Origin: JBBRBB01 sp038206235
GTDB lineage: Bacteria > Bacteroidota > Bacteroidia > Chitinophagales > Chitinophagaceae
Length of the DNA stretch: 64,000 bases
Direction of reading: 5' to 3'
NCBI GenBank assembly: GCA_038206235.1
Contig: JBBRBB010000011.1
Location: forward strand, 58,277-122,276
Both the position numbers and the translations under genes were made by a program. Shown here in pieces: positions 16,186-25,818 of the stretch. Under the pieces are notes generated by a model. The model had not been told where the DNA came from. It worked only from the letters and a program-made list of their open reading frames with translations, and searched no databases. How positions within the stretch are numbered: position 1 is the first letter of the stretch; every line of letters begins with the position of its first letter.

Positions 16186-17601
16186 ATGTATATTGAGCAA
16201 TTATATACCGGCTGTCTTAGTGAAGCCGCTTATTATATAGAAAGCGATGGCGAGGCTGCCATCGTTGACCCGCTTCGGGATATTGAGGCGTATGTAGAAA
16301 TGGCACAGAAAAGAAACGCGACAATAAAATATATTTTCGAAACGCATTTTCATGCAGATTTTATCAGCGGGCATTTAGACCTACGCAAAGCAACCGGCGC
16401 CGAAATTATTTATGGCCCAAACACCGAAGCCAATTTCGATTTTCATCTTGCAAAAGATGGCGAAAAATTTACTATCGGAAAATTACAAATCGAAGTATTG
16501 CATACACCCGGGCATACCTTAGAGAGCGCCTGCTATTTATTAAAAGATGAAACAGGAAAAGATTATGCTGTATTTACCGGCGATACACTTTTTGTAGGCG
16601 ATGTTGGCAGACCCGACCTTTCGCAAAAAGGCGAAACCTTGACCATGCAAGACCTTGCAGGCATGATGTATGAAAGCCTTCAGAAAAAAATTATTCCTTT
16701 AGCGGATGATGTGATTGTTTATCCTGCACATGGACCGGGGAGCAGTTGCGGTAAAAATCTTGGACCAGAAACATATAGCACAGTTGGCAATGAAAGGCAA
16801 ACCAATTATGCATTGCGGGCAGAAACGAAAGAAGATTTTATACAGGTTGTTACAGAGGGCTTACAGGTGCCGCCGCAATATTTTCCTATTAACGCACAAA
16901 TCAATAAGCAAGGCTACGAAAGCCTGGATGCTGTTTTAGAAAAAGGCTTGAAACCCTTATCTGTAAAGGAGTTTAAGGCATTGGGGGAAGATGTTGATAA
17001 CGTCATTATTCTTGATACACGCAGAGCTGCAACATTTACGCAGGGCTTTATTCCTGAAAGCATCAGCATAGGACTTGAAGGACGCTTTGCAGAATGGGCC
17101 GGTAACGTTTTGCCTTTTGATAAAAAAATTATGTTAGTAACCGAACCGGGTAAAGAAAAAGAATCTGTTATCCGTCTATCCCGTGTGGGGTTTGAAAAAT
17201 TTGCTGGCTATCTCGATGGCGGATATGAAGCATGGAAAAAAGCCAGTGAAAAAATAGACTTGATTATTGATGTAGAACCTGATGAGCTATTAATTGATTT
17301 GCCTTTTGATGAAAATCTTGTAGTGATTGATGTAAGAAAAGAAGTTGAATTTGCAGAAGGACATGTAAAAGGTGCAATAAATATTCCCCTGAATAATTTT
17401 ACTGACCCGGGAAGCATGGCGAACATTGAAGACAAGGATAATTTATATGTGCATTGCGCCGGGGGTTACCGCAGTGTAATTGCAGCCTCACTCATGAAAC
17501 GCCAGGGCATACACAACCTGCATAATGTTTTGGGCGGATGGAATAAAATTAAAGAACTGGAAAAAGTGAAGGTGGAGAAAAGTGTGGAAGTGTTGAATTA
17601 G
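16186..17601 (+). CDS. MBL-fold persulfide dioxygenase-like protein with two rhodanese domains
   Basis: 471 residues. The N-terminal metallo-beta-lactamase domain has THFHADFISGH (His54, His56, Asp58, His63), HTPGHT and FTGDTLFVGDVGRPD, the pattern of ETHE1/CstB-type persulfide dioxygenases. Two rhodanese domains follow: the first (about 265-355) has no catalytic Cys at the active loop (LVTEPGKE), the second has YVHCAGGYRS and should be active. Likely role: oxidation of glutathione or low-molecular-weight persulfides, sulfide detoxification. Monocistronic; converges with the desaturase gene. Confidence 0.9.
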   Translation: MYIEQLYTGCLSEAAYYIESDGEAAIVDPLRDIEAYVEMAQKRNATIKYIFETHFHADFISGHLDLRKATGAEIIYGPNTEANFDFHLAKDGEKFTIGKLQIEVLHTPGHTLESACYLLKDETGKDYAVFTGDTLFVGDVGRPDLSQKGETLTMQDLAGMMYESLQKKIIPLADDVIVYPAHGPGSSCGKNLGPETYSTVGNERQTNYALRAETKEDFIQVVTEGLQVPPQYFPINAQINKQGYESLDAVLEKGLKPLSVKEFKALGEDVDNVIILDTRRAATFTQGFIPESISIGLEGRFAEWAGNVLPFDKKIMLVTEPGKEKESVIRLSRVGFEKFAGYLDGGYEAWKKASEKIDLIIDVEPDELLIDLPFDENLVVIDVRKEVEFAEGHVKGAINIPLNNFTDPGSMANIEDKDNLYVHCAGGYRSVIAASLMKRQGIHNLHNVLGGWNKIKELEKVKVEKSVEVLN

Positions 17602-17614
17602 ATTCCGCTTGCGC

Positions 17615-18400
17615 TCATTGGCTTGGGAGCACATTATGCGCAGATGAAGGAATAGAAGAATCTATATGAATGGGTTTCAGTTTTATAACGCCGATTATAT
17701 GCAAACCACGCATTATAATATAGGTCATATCAAATTCAAACCATTTGCGGGCAAAGTTTGCATTGGTCTTTGCATGATGATGATTGTTTTGAAATAATTC
17801 TCCCAGCAATAATATTCCCCATGGAGATGAATTTTTTGAATGGTCGCCGTTATCATAATTGCTGTATCCATATTTATGGCCGCACCAGTTAACTATTGCG
17901 CCTTGCAGAGGGCCCATTAAAAAATGTACCGGCAGCAAAAGAAACCACCATGCATTCGGTGCAAAATATATATAGAAGGCAGTATAAACTGCTCCAAATA
18001 AAATGCGTGTAATTATATGATGACCGAATCTGTCAAGCCTGTCCCACTGCGGAAGATATTCTTCTGTGAACTGCGCTTCGGGTTTCTTTTTTCCTGTGCT
18101 GATTCCGCGAAAGATGAGAGCTGTATGCAGCATCATGTGCCAAACATCTTTGAAAAAATAAGGTGAATGAGGATCCTTTTCCGTATCGCTGTAAGTATGG
18201 TGCATTCTGTGCAAAACACCATAAGCCCGGGGCACTAAAAAAGAAGAGCCTTGTACAAACCAGGTAAAGAAATAGATTATCTTTTCCCACCGGTTATTTA
18301 CAACATACATTTGGTGCGATACATAGCGATGAAGAAAAAAAGAATGAAAAAATAAAGAAATAAACCAATGGCATATAAAAAAAATGAGAATGGCTGTCAT
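17615..18400 (-). CDS. Acyl-CoA/fatty acid desaturase
   Basis: 261 residues, integral membrane di-iron desaturase. The three His boxes are visible: HRYVSH, HRMHHTY and NNHHH (in FQNNHHHAKTNANF). Hydrophobic segments at residues 1-20 and about 120-160 fit the short bacterial delta-9-type enzymes. Likely introduces a cis double bond into membrane acyl chains. The 229-nt gap to the next gene shows no feature. Confidence 0.88.
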   Translation of the reverse strand: MTAILIFFICHWFISLFFHSFFLHRYVSHQMYVVNNRWEKIIYFFTWFVQGSSFLVPRAYGVLHRMHHTYSDTEKDPHSPYFFKDVWHMMLHTALIFRGISTGKKKPEAQFTEEYLPQWDRLDRFGHHIITRILFGAVYTAFYIYFAPNAWWFLLLPVHFLMGPLQGAIVNWCGHKYGYSNYDNGDHSKNSSPWGILLLGELFQNNHHHAKTNANFARKWFEFDMTYIIMRGLHIIGVIKLKPIHIDSSIPSSAHNVLPSQ

Positions 18401-18629
18401 AAAATCAAATTATTATTTATAAAATTTTTCTTAGGTGCGCCTTTAATAGTTGTTGAAGATTTTTAAATTTGTTAGCAACAGTAAGGCAGCATTTCAAAGG
18501 TGAATCTTTTTTGTAGCATTATTACACAATTCTGTATATAAATTGCATTATTCACATTTTAATTACGTCAGTTTTCTATTAACAGATTGAAATTGAAATA
18601 AAATTCCTGATAAATTCATATTAAAAGCT

Positions 18630-19190
18630 TTGAAACTTTTTATCAAAAATATGGTGAGCATTCGTTGCAAAATGGTTGTAAAATCAGAATTGGAAGGCCT
18701 GGGATTGCATCATAATAAAATAGAATTAGGCGAAGCAGAAGTGATTGAAGATCTTTCTTGTGATCGACGGGAAAAACTTAAAATTGCCCTGTTGAGATCG
18801 GGTCTTGAATTAATGGATGATAAGCGAAGCAGGCTGATTGAAAAAATAAAAAATGTAATCATAGAAATGATTCATTATTCAGATGAGCTTCCTAAAATAA
18901 ATATCTCTAATTATTTGAGTGAAAAATTGCAATACAATTATACTTACCTCGCTAATCTTTTTCCGGAAGTTGAGGGAATTACAAGTGAACATTTCGTTAT
19001 TATACATAAAGTGAAACGCATAAAAGAATTAATTGTTTACGATGAATTAAACCTGGCCGAAATCGCAAATCGGATGCAATACAGCAGCGCCGCGCATTTA
19101 TCTCATCAGTTTAAAAAGATAACAGGCTTCGCACCCTCTCACTTTAAACGTCTTAAAAATAAGCGTCGAAATACTTTAGAAGATTTATGA
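18630..19190 (+). CDS. AraC family regulator with N-terminal HMA-like domain
   Basis: 186 residues. The C-terminal half is an AraC DNA-binding domain (LNLAEIANRMQYSSAAHLSH then QFKKITGFAPSHFKRLK). The N-terminal 60 residues (MKLFIKNMVSIRCKMVVKSE) match the HMA-like domain of a Bacteroidota regulator family. In those proteins, as I know them, the loop is MVCxRC; here the first Cys is Ser12, only Cys15 remaining, so metal binding by a CxxC pair is probably lost. Next to an IS66 remnant. Confidence 0.75.
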   Translation: MKLFIKNMVSIRCKMVVKSELEGLGLHHNKIELGEAEVIEDLSCDRREKLKIALLRSGLELMDDKRSRLIEKIKNVIIEMIHYSDELPKINISNYLSEKLQYNYTYLANLFPEVEGITSEHFVIIHKVKRIKELIVYDELNLAEIANRMQYSSAAHLSHQFKKITGFAPSHFKRLKNKRRNTLEDL

Positions 19191-19224
19191 TATGCTGCAA
19201 ATGTTATTAAATTCTCTTCAAGCG

Positions 19225-19990
19225 AATTCGAATCACTTCTTATACAGTATTTACAGGAACTGATGAAACGGGTGTAAAAGTAAACAGGCAAAAAGATTGT
19301 CCCAAAGGGATGCCTTTGGCAGATGTGGACCTGGCAAAATGATGATCTTACTTTTATTGCCCACTCTGATAACCGCGGGTTTTAAAACCATTGAAGATAA
19401 TTTTAGGAATGGATAGCCAAATGCGCTTTTGCAACACGATAGGTTTACCTGCCATTTTAATTGCGAAGCCATGCATCATCAAATTTGCATATCCCATTTT
19501 ACTTAGCGATTTACAATATATAGATGAGCTTTACGCTCCATGTGAATGGGCTGTTGATATGAAAGCATTGCTTGTACAAGCGCTTCAGCTAAAAAAAGAA
19601 CTAACTGTCTGTGAGTATTATGGTGAAAATCAGGAGCGGCAAAAGTTAATGATGAATTGGATGAGTTGCTTCTGTTTACACTTGATGAAAATCATGGTAA
19701 AGGAAAAACACTACAAAAAAACTTACACAAGCATCAACAATACATTCTCTATTTTTTATCTCATCCAGAAGTTCCGCCAGATAACAATGGGTCTGAAAGA
19801 GCAATAAAATATTAAAGTGAAACAAAAAATATCCGGTCAGTTTAAAATCAGACCGGGGAGCAGGCGGCTTTGCCATTTTGAGGCCGGTTATTGATACTAC
19901 TATTAAATCCGGACAAAATGTTTTAAGCGCTTTATCTCTTACCGCTAAATTGGGTACTGAAATAGTTACTTTTTTTCAAAGGTTTAAAGC
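19225..19990 (+). pseudogene. IS66-family transposase remnant
   Basis: Pieces of an IS66 TnpC transposase appear in order in different plus frames: TGTDETGVKVNRQKD, then WQNDDLTFIAHSDNRGFKTI, HDRFTCHFNCEAMHHQICIS, DLQYIDELYAPCEWAVDMKA, then LSHPEVPPDNNGSERAI and VKQKISGQFK. The DDE residues (DET, HDR, SER) can be seen, but there are at least four frame changes and several stops, and the N-terminal half is absent. An open frame at 19391-19807 is only one fragment of this. No terminal inverted repeats could be identified. Confidence 0.8.
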
Positions 19991-20102
19991 AAGCCAAATT
20001 TAGCTGCCAGCTCACTTCTTGAATGCACGTCTCAATAAAAAATAAATCTTGCATAAACTCTGCATCTTCTCCTTAACTTTACTCTGCGCAAAAAAATGCA
20101 TT

Positions 20103-20489
20103 ATGGTCTCTAAAATTTCTGAAGGCATAGAAATACATGTTGAAACTTTTTTCCAGGCAGATTACAGCAACCCTGTGAACAATGAATTTATGTTTGCTTA
20201 TCGCATCACTATCGAAAATCACAACAGCTTTAGCATAAAGCTATTAAGGAGACAATGGTATATTTTTGACAGCAATGGTGAAAACCGTGAAGTGGAAGGA
20301 GAAGGAGTAGTAGGTGTGCAACCAATATTACAACCCGGGCAAAAGTTTCAGTATGTAAGCGGCTGCAATTTGCGCACAGAGATGGGGCGCATGTATGGCT
20401 ACTACATTATGGAAAATCTAAACAGCAAAACCACTTTCAAAGCAAAAATTCCTCCATTTGAAATGGTGGTTCCTTTTAAAATGAATTGA
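20103..20489 (+). CDS. apaG: ApaG domain protein
   Basis: 128 residues from the ATG at 20103, preferred over an in-frame ATG at 20049 because it gives the usual ApaG length and N-terminus (MVSKISEGIEIHVETFF). FAYRITIENHN, LLRRQWYI, GEGVVGVQPILQPG and YYIMEN match the family. ApaG folds as a fibronectin-III-like sandwich; its role is unclear. A TAACTTTA-type -7 box lies about 30 nt upstream. Confidence 0.93.
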   Translation: MVSKISEGIEIHVETFFQADYSNPVNNEFMFAYRITIENHNSFSIKLLRRQWYIFDSNGENREVEGEGVVGVQPILQPGQKFQYVSGCNLRTEMGRMYGYYIMENLNSKTTFKAKIPPFEMVVPFKMN

Positions 20490-20572
20490 TTTAAAATATG
20501 TATGAGGTTTGTTGTATGGTGTACGATTGAAGATTTCTACATTTAAATTCCAAATTCCCTATACATAAACCC

Positions 20573-21589
20573 TCACCTCGGTTTATACTTCGCTTCTTCA
20601 TAAATCTGTTTACCCGGTATTTGCAGCAATTGCTCAGGCGTTATTTTATCATGCGATGATAACCATTTTTTAATTATTTGCCAGCCAACAAACTGCCCGA
20701 TAAAACCGGGAGAATCAGGACCTAAAGCTTCTGTTCTCGGGCCATCACTCATATAATCTCTTGTTTGAATTGGGTCTGTAATAAACAGTAAATTATTTTG
20801 CACAAAATAGTTCCATATCAAGCCTTCATTCTTAAAACAACCATCTAATTGTTTTTGTGTGTAGCCGGTTTTGAGTGAGTCTGCTGTTTCAGGTAAAAAT
20901 TTATCAAGTAAATACAATCGCTTGCCTGCCTCAATCATTTGGTAAATTAAAGGTTCCCCGTTAATGCGATTATTTTCGGGATAAACATCACTCACCATAT
21001 TCTTCATGCAATTCACAACAATATAATCCGGTTCAAATCTTCGTTGCTGGTATGCGGGATATACTTCACTGATATATGCCGAATGATAAACTGGATAATC
21101 TTTTCCAAGATATAACTGCAGCCCAACAGCAAGGCCACCTTGTGTAAGAACATTTGCATAACCTTCAATGGGTCCTACAAACGTTATAAGGTTTTGCGGC
21201 AAAGTATATTTCGGAAAATAATATTTTACAAATTGCAATCCTCTTGTTAGTTGCTCCTCTATTTTTTTGGTTGATGTAAATTGTTTTTCTGCAGCATCAT
21301 ACACCGGTTTATAATCATACAAAAATTTTTTTGCCATTTGCAATGCACTGTCTTTTTGCGGAGGCAATGCTAAAATGTTATATAAAAAATCGTTCAGGAA
21401 AGATGGATATTTTGATTGAAGTTGATTGAAAGCATTTTCCATTTGCATAGTATCCATACTGAAAAAATCTTTTTCAAATCGTTGAACGGTCAGATTTACT
21501 TTTATATCAGAAACATCAGGAACATTTTCTTTGTCACTGCATGAAAAAAAAGAAGTCGCAATTAATATTAGTACAGTAATTTTTTTCAT
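20573..21589 (-). CDS. gldB: Gliding motility lipoprotein GldB
   Basis: 338 residues. Lipoprotein signal with lipobox FFSC (about Cys17). The mature part carries GldB blocks: VNLTVQRFEKDFFSMD, LQSKYPSFLNDF, VGPIEGYANVLT, GLQLYLGKDYPVY, MIEAGKRLYLLDKFLPE, GQFVGWQIIKKW. GldB is required for gliding in Flavobacterium, but it is also conserved in non-gliding Bacteroidota. Divergent from nadE, a common neighbour; no gldC is seen here. Confidence 0.9.
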   Translation of the reverse strand: MKKITVLILIATSFFSCSDKENVPDVSDIKVNLTVQRFEKDFFSMDTMQMENAFNQLQSKYPSFLNDFLYNILALPPQKDSALQMAKKFLYDYKPVYDAAEKQFTSTKKIEEQLTRGLQFVKYYFPKYTLPQNLITFVGPIEGYANVLTQGGLAVGLQLYLGKDYPVYHSAYISEVYPAYQQRRFEPDYIVVNCMKNMVSDVYPENNRINGEPLIYQMIEAGKRLYLLDKFLPETADSLKTGYTQKQLDGCFKNEGLIWNYFVQNNLLFITDPIQTRDYMSDGPRTEALGPDSPGFIGQFVGWQIIKKWLSSHDKITPEQLLQIPGKQIYEEAKYKPR

Positions 21590-21660
21590 GATGCGAATTA
21601 AAGCGAAACTGATGTAATAAATATAAGAGACAAATAATTTTCACGAACATTTTATCTGCA

Positions 21661-21708
21661 TCTGCCAACTGTCAGCTGCCAACTGTTATCTGTCAACTAT
21701 TATCTCTT
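21661..21708. repeat. Spacer of tandem 7-nt words (CAACTGT/CCAACTG)
   Basis: About five degenerate copies of [CT]CAACTGT/CAGCTGC-type words between gldB and nadE. The same word fills 23484-23561 and occurs inside ileS at 58027-58066. Confidence 0.75.
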
Positions 21709-21725
21709 CTCACTAACTTTACGGC

Positions 21726-23408
21726 ATGAAAATTTTTCTTGCGCAGCAGAATTATCATATCGGCAATATTGAAGGCAATACGCAAAAAATTATCAGCGCC
21801 ATTGAAGAAGCAAAATCACAAGGGGCAGACCTTGTTGTATTCAGCGAATTGTGTATTTGCGGCTATCCGCCACGAGATTTTTTAGAGTTCAATGATTTTA
21901 TTAATAAATGTTATGAAGCCCTTGATATTATTAAGCAACACGCAGATACAGTTGGTGTACTGGTTGGCGGGCCTGCAAGAAACCTGATAAAAGAAGGGAA
22001 AGATTTATTTAACACCGCTTTCTTTTTATACGAGAAAGAAATAAAAACCGAAATTCATAAAAGCCTTTTACCTAATTATGATGTGTTTGATGAGTACCGT
22101 TATTTTGAGCCTGCGTATGACTGGAAGATTGTAAAGTTCAAGGGAAAGCGGCTTGCCGTAACGGTTTGCGAAGACATTTGGAATTTGGGTGATAATCCTT
22201 TATACCGTATATGCCCCATGGATAAATTGATGGCCCTTGACCCGGATGTGATGATTAATCTAAGCGCTTCTCCTTTTGATTACACACATGTTGATGACCG
22301 CAGAGCTGCCATTAAAGCGAATGTTTTAAAATATAAATTGCCCATGATCTATTGCAATACTGTAGGCAGTCAAACAGAAATTGTTTTTGACGGAGCATCT
22401 TTAGTGTTTGATAAATATGGAAACCTTTGCAAAGCATTGCCTATGTTTAATGAAGCGCTTGAAGGAATTGTATTGAATGATGACGGAACTTTCGCTGCAC
22501 CCATTATTGCAAAAGCTGATGAGCTGCCCCATGCAGAATTAATGCCGCAGGAGTTTGATGCGCAATTAAACATTCACCAGATTTATGACTCACTCATCAC
22601 TGGCATACGGGATTATTTTTATAAGATGGGTTTTAGTAAAGCAATCATCGGTTCTTCGGGTGGTATTGACAGTGCAGTTACCATTGCATTAGCAAGTGAA
22701 GCCTTGGGAAATAAAAATGTAAGAGCAGTTTTAATGCCTTCGCCATATTCAACAGAACACTCTGTTCAGGATGCAGTGAAATTGAGTGAAGCCATCGGCA
22801 ATCCGTACGATATTATTCACATCAACAATATTTATGAATCTTTTTTACAAACACTGCAGCCTATATTTAAAGGGCTTCCTTTTTCATTGGCCGAAGAAAA
22901 TATTCAAAGCCGCACAAGAGGAAATTTATTAATGGCATTAGCAAATAAGTTTGGATATATTCTGCTCAACACTTCAAACAAAAGTGAATTGGCAACAGGT
23001 TACGGAACTTTGTATGGAGATATGGCAGGCGGTTTAAGTGTTTTGGGTGATTGCTATAAATTACAGATTTATGAATTGGCGAAATATATCAATCGAAATA
23101 AAGAAATTATTCCTGAGCATATTATTACCAAAGTGCCAAGTGCGGAATTAAGACCTGATCAAAAAGACAGCGATAGCTTACCTGAATATTCCATACTCGA
23201 TAAAATTCTGTATCATTATATTGAAAGAAGATTGGGGCCTTCAGAAATAAAAAAGTTGGGATACGATGCAGCGCTTGTTGACAGAATACTAAAGCTCGTA
23301 AACACCAGCGAATACAAGCGCAATCAATTTTGTCCTATCATTCGCATTTCTCCAAAAGCGTTTGGTGTAGGAAGAAGAGTGCCGATTGTAGGAAAATATT
23401 TAAGCTAA
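21726..23408 (+). CDS. nadE: Glutamine-dependent NAD+ synthetase
   Basis: 560 residues: N-terminal nitrilase-type glutaminase and C-terminal NAD synthetase. The glutaminase triad is Glu41 (FSELCICGYPP), Lys in HKSLLPNYDVFDEYR (about 113) and Cys in VTVCEDIWN (about 149). The ATP pyrophosphatase P-loop is SGGIDSAV at about residue 309, followed by NTSNKSELATGYGTLYGD. Converts deamido-NAD to NAD. A TAACTTTA -7-like box lies just upstream of the ATG. Confidence 0.97.
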   Translation: MKIFLAQQNYHIGNIEGNTQKIISAIEEAKSQGADLVVFSELCICGYPPRDFLEFNDFINKCYEALDIIKQHADTVGVLVGGPARNLIKEGKDLFNTAFFLYEKEIKTEIHKSLLPNYDVFDEYRYFEPAYDWKIVKFKGKRLAVTVCEDIWNLGDNPLYRICPMDKLMALDPDVMINLSASPFDYTHVDDRRAAIKANVLKYKLPMIYCNTVGSQTEIVFDGASLVFDKYGNLCKALPMFNEALEGIVLNDDGTFAAPIIAKADELPHAELMPQEFDAQLNIHQIYDSLITGIRDYFYKMGFSKAIIGSSGGIDSAVTIALASEALGNKNVRAVLMPSPYSTEHSVQDAVKLSEAIGNPYDIIHINNIYESFLQTLQPIFKGLPFSLAEENIQSRTRGNLLMALANKFGYILLNTSNKSELATGYGTLYGDMAGGLSVLGDCYKLQIYELAKYINRNKEIIPEHIITKVPSAELRPDQKDSDSLPEYSILDKILYHYIERRLGPSEIKKLGYDAALVDRILKLVNTSEYKRNQFCPIIRISPKAFGVGRRVPIVGKYLS

Positions 23409-23409
23409 G

Positions 23410-23561
23410 GCTATCAGTCCTCAGTCCTCAGTCATCAGTCCTCAGTCATCAGTCCTTAAACATTCTAATCTCTTGTGTCAATTGCTAACTGCTAACTGCC
23501 AACTGCAAACTGTCAACTGCAAACTGTCAACTGCAAACTGCCAACTGCCAACTGTCAACTT
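23410..23561. repeat. Long tandem-word spacer (CTCAGTC, then CAACTGC)
   Basis: About six 7-nt words CAGTCCT/CAGTCAT are followed by about eleven 7-nt words of the type AACTGCC/AACTGTC/AACTGCA. It ends at the stop codon of the universal stress protein gene. Confidence 0.85.
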
Positions 23562-24391
23562 TCATGTATAATCATCAGCGGCACATGGCTGTGAAACGCC
23601 AGCATTTTTGTATGACTTTTTTTGAATAAGCCTTCAAACAATCCATGTTTTTTAGGAATGGTAATAATAAGGTCTACCTGCCTTGCCAGTGCGAATTTAT
23701 TAATCGCTTCAACATAATCATCTCCATTCATATAATGATATTCGGGCTCATAACCTTTCAGCAAGTCATCAAGCGTTTCAGTTTCCATGGGAGTCTCCGG
23801 TGTAAATGGCTTGTTATCTTTATCAACATTCAATACAAATAATTTTGCTTTGGTTTCATCTAACAAATGTGTAATAGCAGAGACTGGTGTCGTTTTTTCT
23901 ATGTTTTTAAAATCGCAGGCCAGCATTACTTCTTCAATGGGCGTAAAGCTTGTATTTGGAGGTACAATAATAACAGGCACTTCAGATACTTTTGCTACAT
24001 CAATTGCAAAGCTGCCCATAAAGGCTTCTGTAAGCTTATCGCCTCCAGTTACACCCATTACAACATAATCAGCATCGAATTTTTTGGCAATCTCGTTAAT
24101 AGCATCGGTTAAAAAAGTATATTGGCTGTACGTTTCTATCTCCATTCCTGCATCAACCAACAACAATAAATCGTTTTTAAATTTTTCTAATGCTTCTGTG
24201 CTCGCCTGCATTGCCCCCTCTGAAAAATCAGGAACCGTAACCAAAAGTGTTGGGTCTGTTTCAATGTATCGTTCATGGGCATTGAATAAAACCAATTTTG
24301 TAAACCCGAGTTCTTTTGCAAAGTGAATGGCATATCTGGCGGCATTCTTTGATGTTTCAGAAAAGTCTGTGGGTATAAGAATTGTTTTCAT
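23555..24391 (-). CDS. Universal stress protein, two tandem Usp domains
   Basis: 278 residues with two Usp domains. Domain 1 (1-145) opens with KTILIPTDFSETSKNAARYA and ends with YVVMGVTGG...GSFAIDVAKVSEVPVIIVPP, the G-2x-G-9x-G(S/T) ATP-binding pattern. Domain 2 is more divergent (VMLACDF, LIITIPKKHG). This two-domain form is common in Bacteroidota and probably responds to stress; no partner gene is evident. Confidence 0.9.
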   Translation of the reverse strand: MKTILIPTDFSETSKNAARYAIHFAKELGFTKLVLFNAHERYIETDPTLLVTVPDFSEGAMQASTEALEKFKNDLLLLVDAGMEIETYSQYTFLTDAINEIAKKFDADYVVMGVTGGDKLTEAFMGSFAIDVAKVSEVPVIIVPPNTSFTPIEEVMLACDFKNIEKTTPVSAITHLLDETKAKLFVLNVDKDNKPFTPETPMETETLDDLLKGYEPEYHYMNGDDYVEAINKFALARQVDLIITIPKKHGLFEGLFKKSHTKMLAFHSHVPLMIIHES

Positions 24392-24480
24392 GAAAATAAT
24401 TTTAGAATGAAAATAATTTTTCTTTTCTTTTCATACATGTATAAAAAGTGTGCCTGATAATCGGTATTTGATTTCTAAAA

Positions 24481-24550
24481 TTGACTCTGCAAATTTTGCA
24501 TCTTATAGATTTGCATGTATTGCCGCTGGTAAAAGCCTGCGGCAGTTTTT
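24481..24550 (+). ncRNA. Candidate tiny transcript: promoter directly followed by terminator
   Basis: TTGAC (24481-24485), 20 nt, TAGATTTG (24506-24513) is a full Bacteroidota promoter. A hairpin TGCCGC...GCGGCA (24521-24544) with ten U (24546-24555) starts about 7 nt later. The transcript would be about 35-40 nt, on the plus strand, between two minus-strand genes, so the terminator serves no annotated gene. Small RNA or chance. Confidence 0.35.
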
Positions 24551-24599
24551 TTTTTAAGAAATGATGTATGAAATTATTTTAAAAAGCTCTTGCCAATTT

Positions 24600-25610
24600 T
24601 CAGTGCTTTTTACATTCTATCCTTTTTGCAATGATAAAGCGATAGTTTCCCGTTGGTAAAAAATAGGGTTTGGAAGATGATGCGCCTGTAAACCACATTG
24701 CATTTCCTGCAAGGTTAGCGCTTACATCCCATGTGCTGCTATTGTAGCCTATTGCAGCTTTATATATTCCTGCGGGATTCACAGAGGTTTTGTTTTCCTT
24801 ACTGCTTCCTTTTTCTTCAGTGGTAAAGTTTAAATCAATATTGCCAATAAGAGAGGCCATTATGTATAGATGTTTTTCTATAACCAGTGTGTAAGCATAA
24901 CCAATTCCCGGGCCTATGCTGAAGAAATTAATTTTGTCAATACCAGCCTGCTTAAAATTATTTTCTTTTTTAGAAGGTACCAGTGCGCTGTCTCCTTTTA
25001 ATATTCCATAATAAGCCTGCCCGCCCCATAACAAAGAACCGGCAGATTTTTTTTGCCATTCGTTTTGTATCATAGCAGCACGGTAAGAAAATTTTTCGCT
25101 GTTCATTACACGATATGCTGCAAGCCCTATAAAATCCTGCTTTACATCGGGGCGCTGATAATAGCTGTTATTATTAACTGCAGCAAATCCCTGTGGTGTT
25201 ATATAAAGGTTTTTATAAAACATGGCAAGAGCATCAATAACCCACTTTTCGCGATAAAGATGAAATTGAAAGTCAAGAGATTTTGTTTTACCCTTTTCAT
25301 CAAGATCATTATTTAAAAAACCAAAGCCATAAGCCAGGTTTAAAGAGAAATTGTGATAGGTAGCGCCGATGCCCATATTGAGCTTGGCATTTGGAGTGTA
25401 TTGAAAATCTTTTACATTACCCGATGCCGGAAAGTTGAGTGATATATACTTCTGCGAAAAATAAAAACGTGCAGTAACCGAATTCGGATAAATAGTAAAA
25501 TAGCTGCTATCGTAAGGCAGCTTTCTTTGGGCATTCAAAAAAAGAGAGGGAAAAAATAAAAAAATGCCAAGAGTAATTAGTAAGGGTGAAGGGGAGCTAT
25601 ACTTTTTCAT
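24600..25610 (-). CDS. DUF4421 family outer-surface protein
   Basis: 336 residues. Signal peptide ending near FLNAQ; then beta-strand-rich sequence with alternating aromatic residues, YFSQKYISLNF, LNMGIGATYHNFSLNLAYGFGF, FFSIGPGIGYAYT and a final strand FLPTGNYRFIIAKR. This is the pattern of the DUF4421 family, probably a small outer-membrane beta-barrel. Function unknown. The 208 nt upstream show no clear element. Confidence 0.7.
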   Translation of the reverse strand: MKKYSSPSPLLITLGIFLFFPSLFLNAQRKLPYDSSYFTIYPNSVTARFYFSQKYISLNFPASGNVKDFQYTPNAKLNMGIGATYHNFSLNLAYGFGFLNNDLDEKGKTKSLDFQFHLYREKWVIDALAMFYKNLYITPQGFAAVNNNSYYQRPDVKQDFIGLAAYRVMNSEKFSYRAAMIQNEWQKKSAGSLLWGGQAYYGILKGDSALVPSKKENNFKQAGIDKINFFSIGPGIGYAYTLVIEKHLYIMASLIGNIDLNFTTEEKGSSKENKTSVNPAGIYKAAIGYNSSTWDVSANLAGNAMWFTGASSSKPYFLPTGNYRFIIAKRIECKKH

Positions 25611-25818
25611 TAAAATTTAATTTGTGGTTTATAATCAAAATGCCATTCTAAAAAAAACATTAGTGCATCAATAATAATTTAAAAGTAAAGTAAATTTAAA
25701 GAACAAAATTTGTTAAGAGAAAAAACCATTGCGATTGCAAAAAAGTTTTGATTAAGCAACACATCAAAAAAAATGGGAACAAATGGATTAGAAAAAAATA
25801 AAAAACTACACCAGAACT

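Noticed and set aside
19391..19807. 138-residue plus-strand open frame as a gene
   Set aside because: It is one fragment of the frame-shifting IS66 transposase remnant.
23410..23561. CRISPR-like array
   Set aside because: The repeat unit is only 7 nt with no unique spacers of 30-40 nt and no cas gene is in the window.
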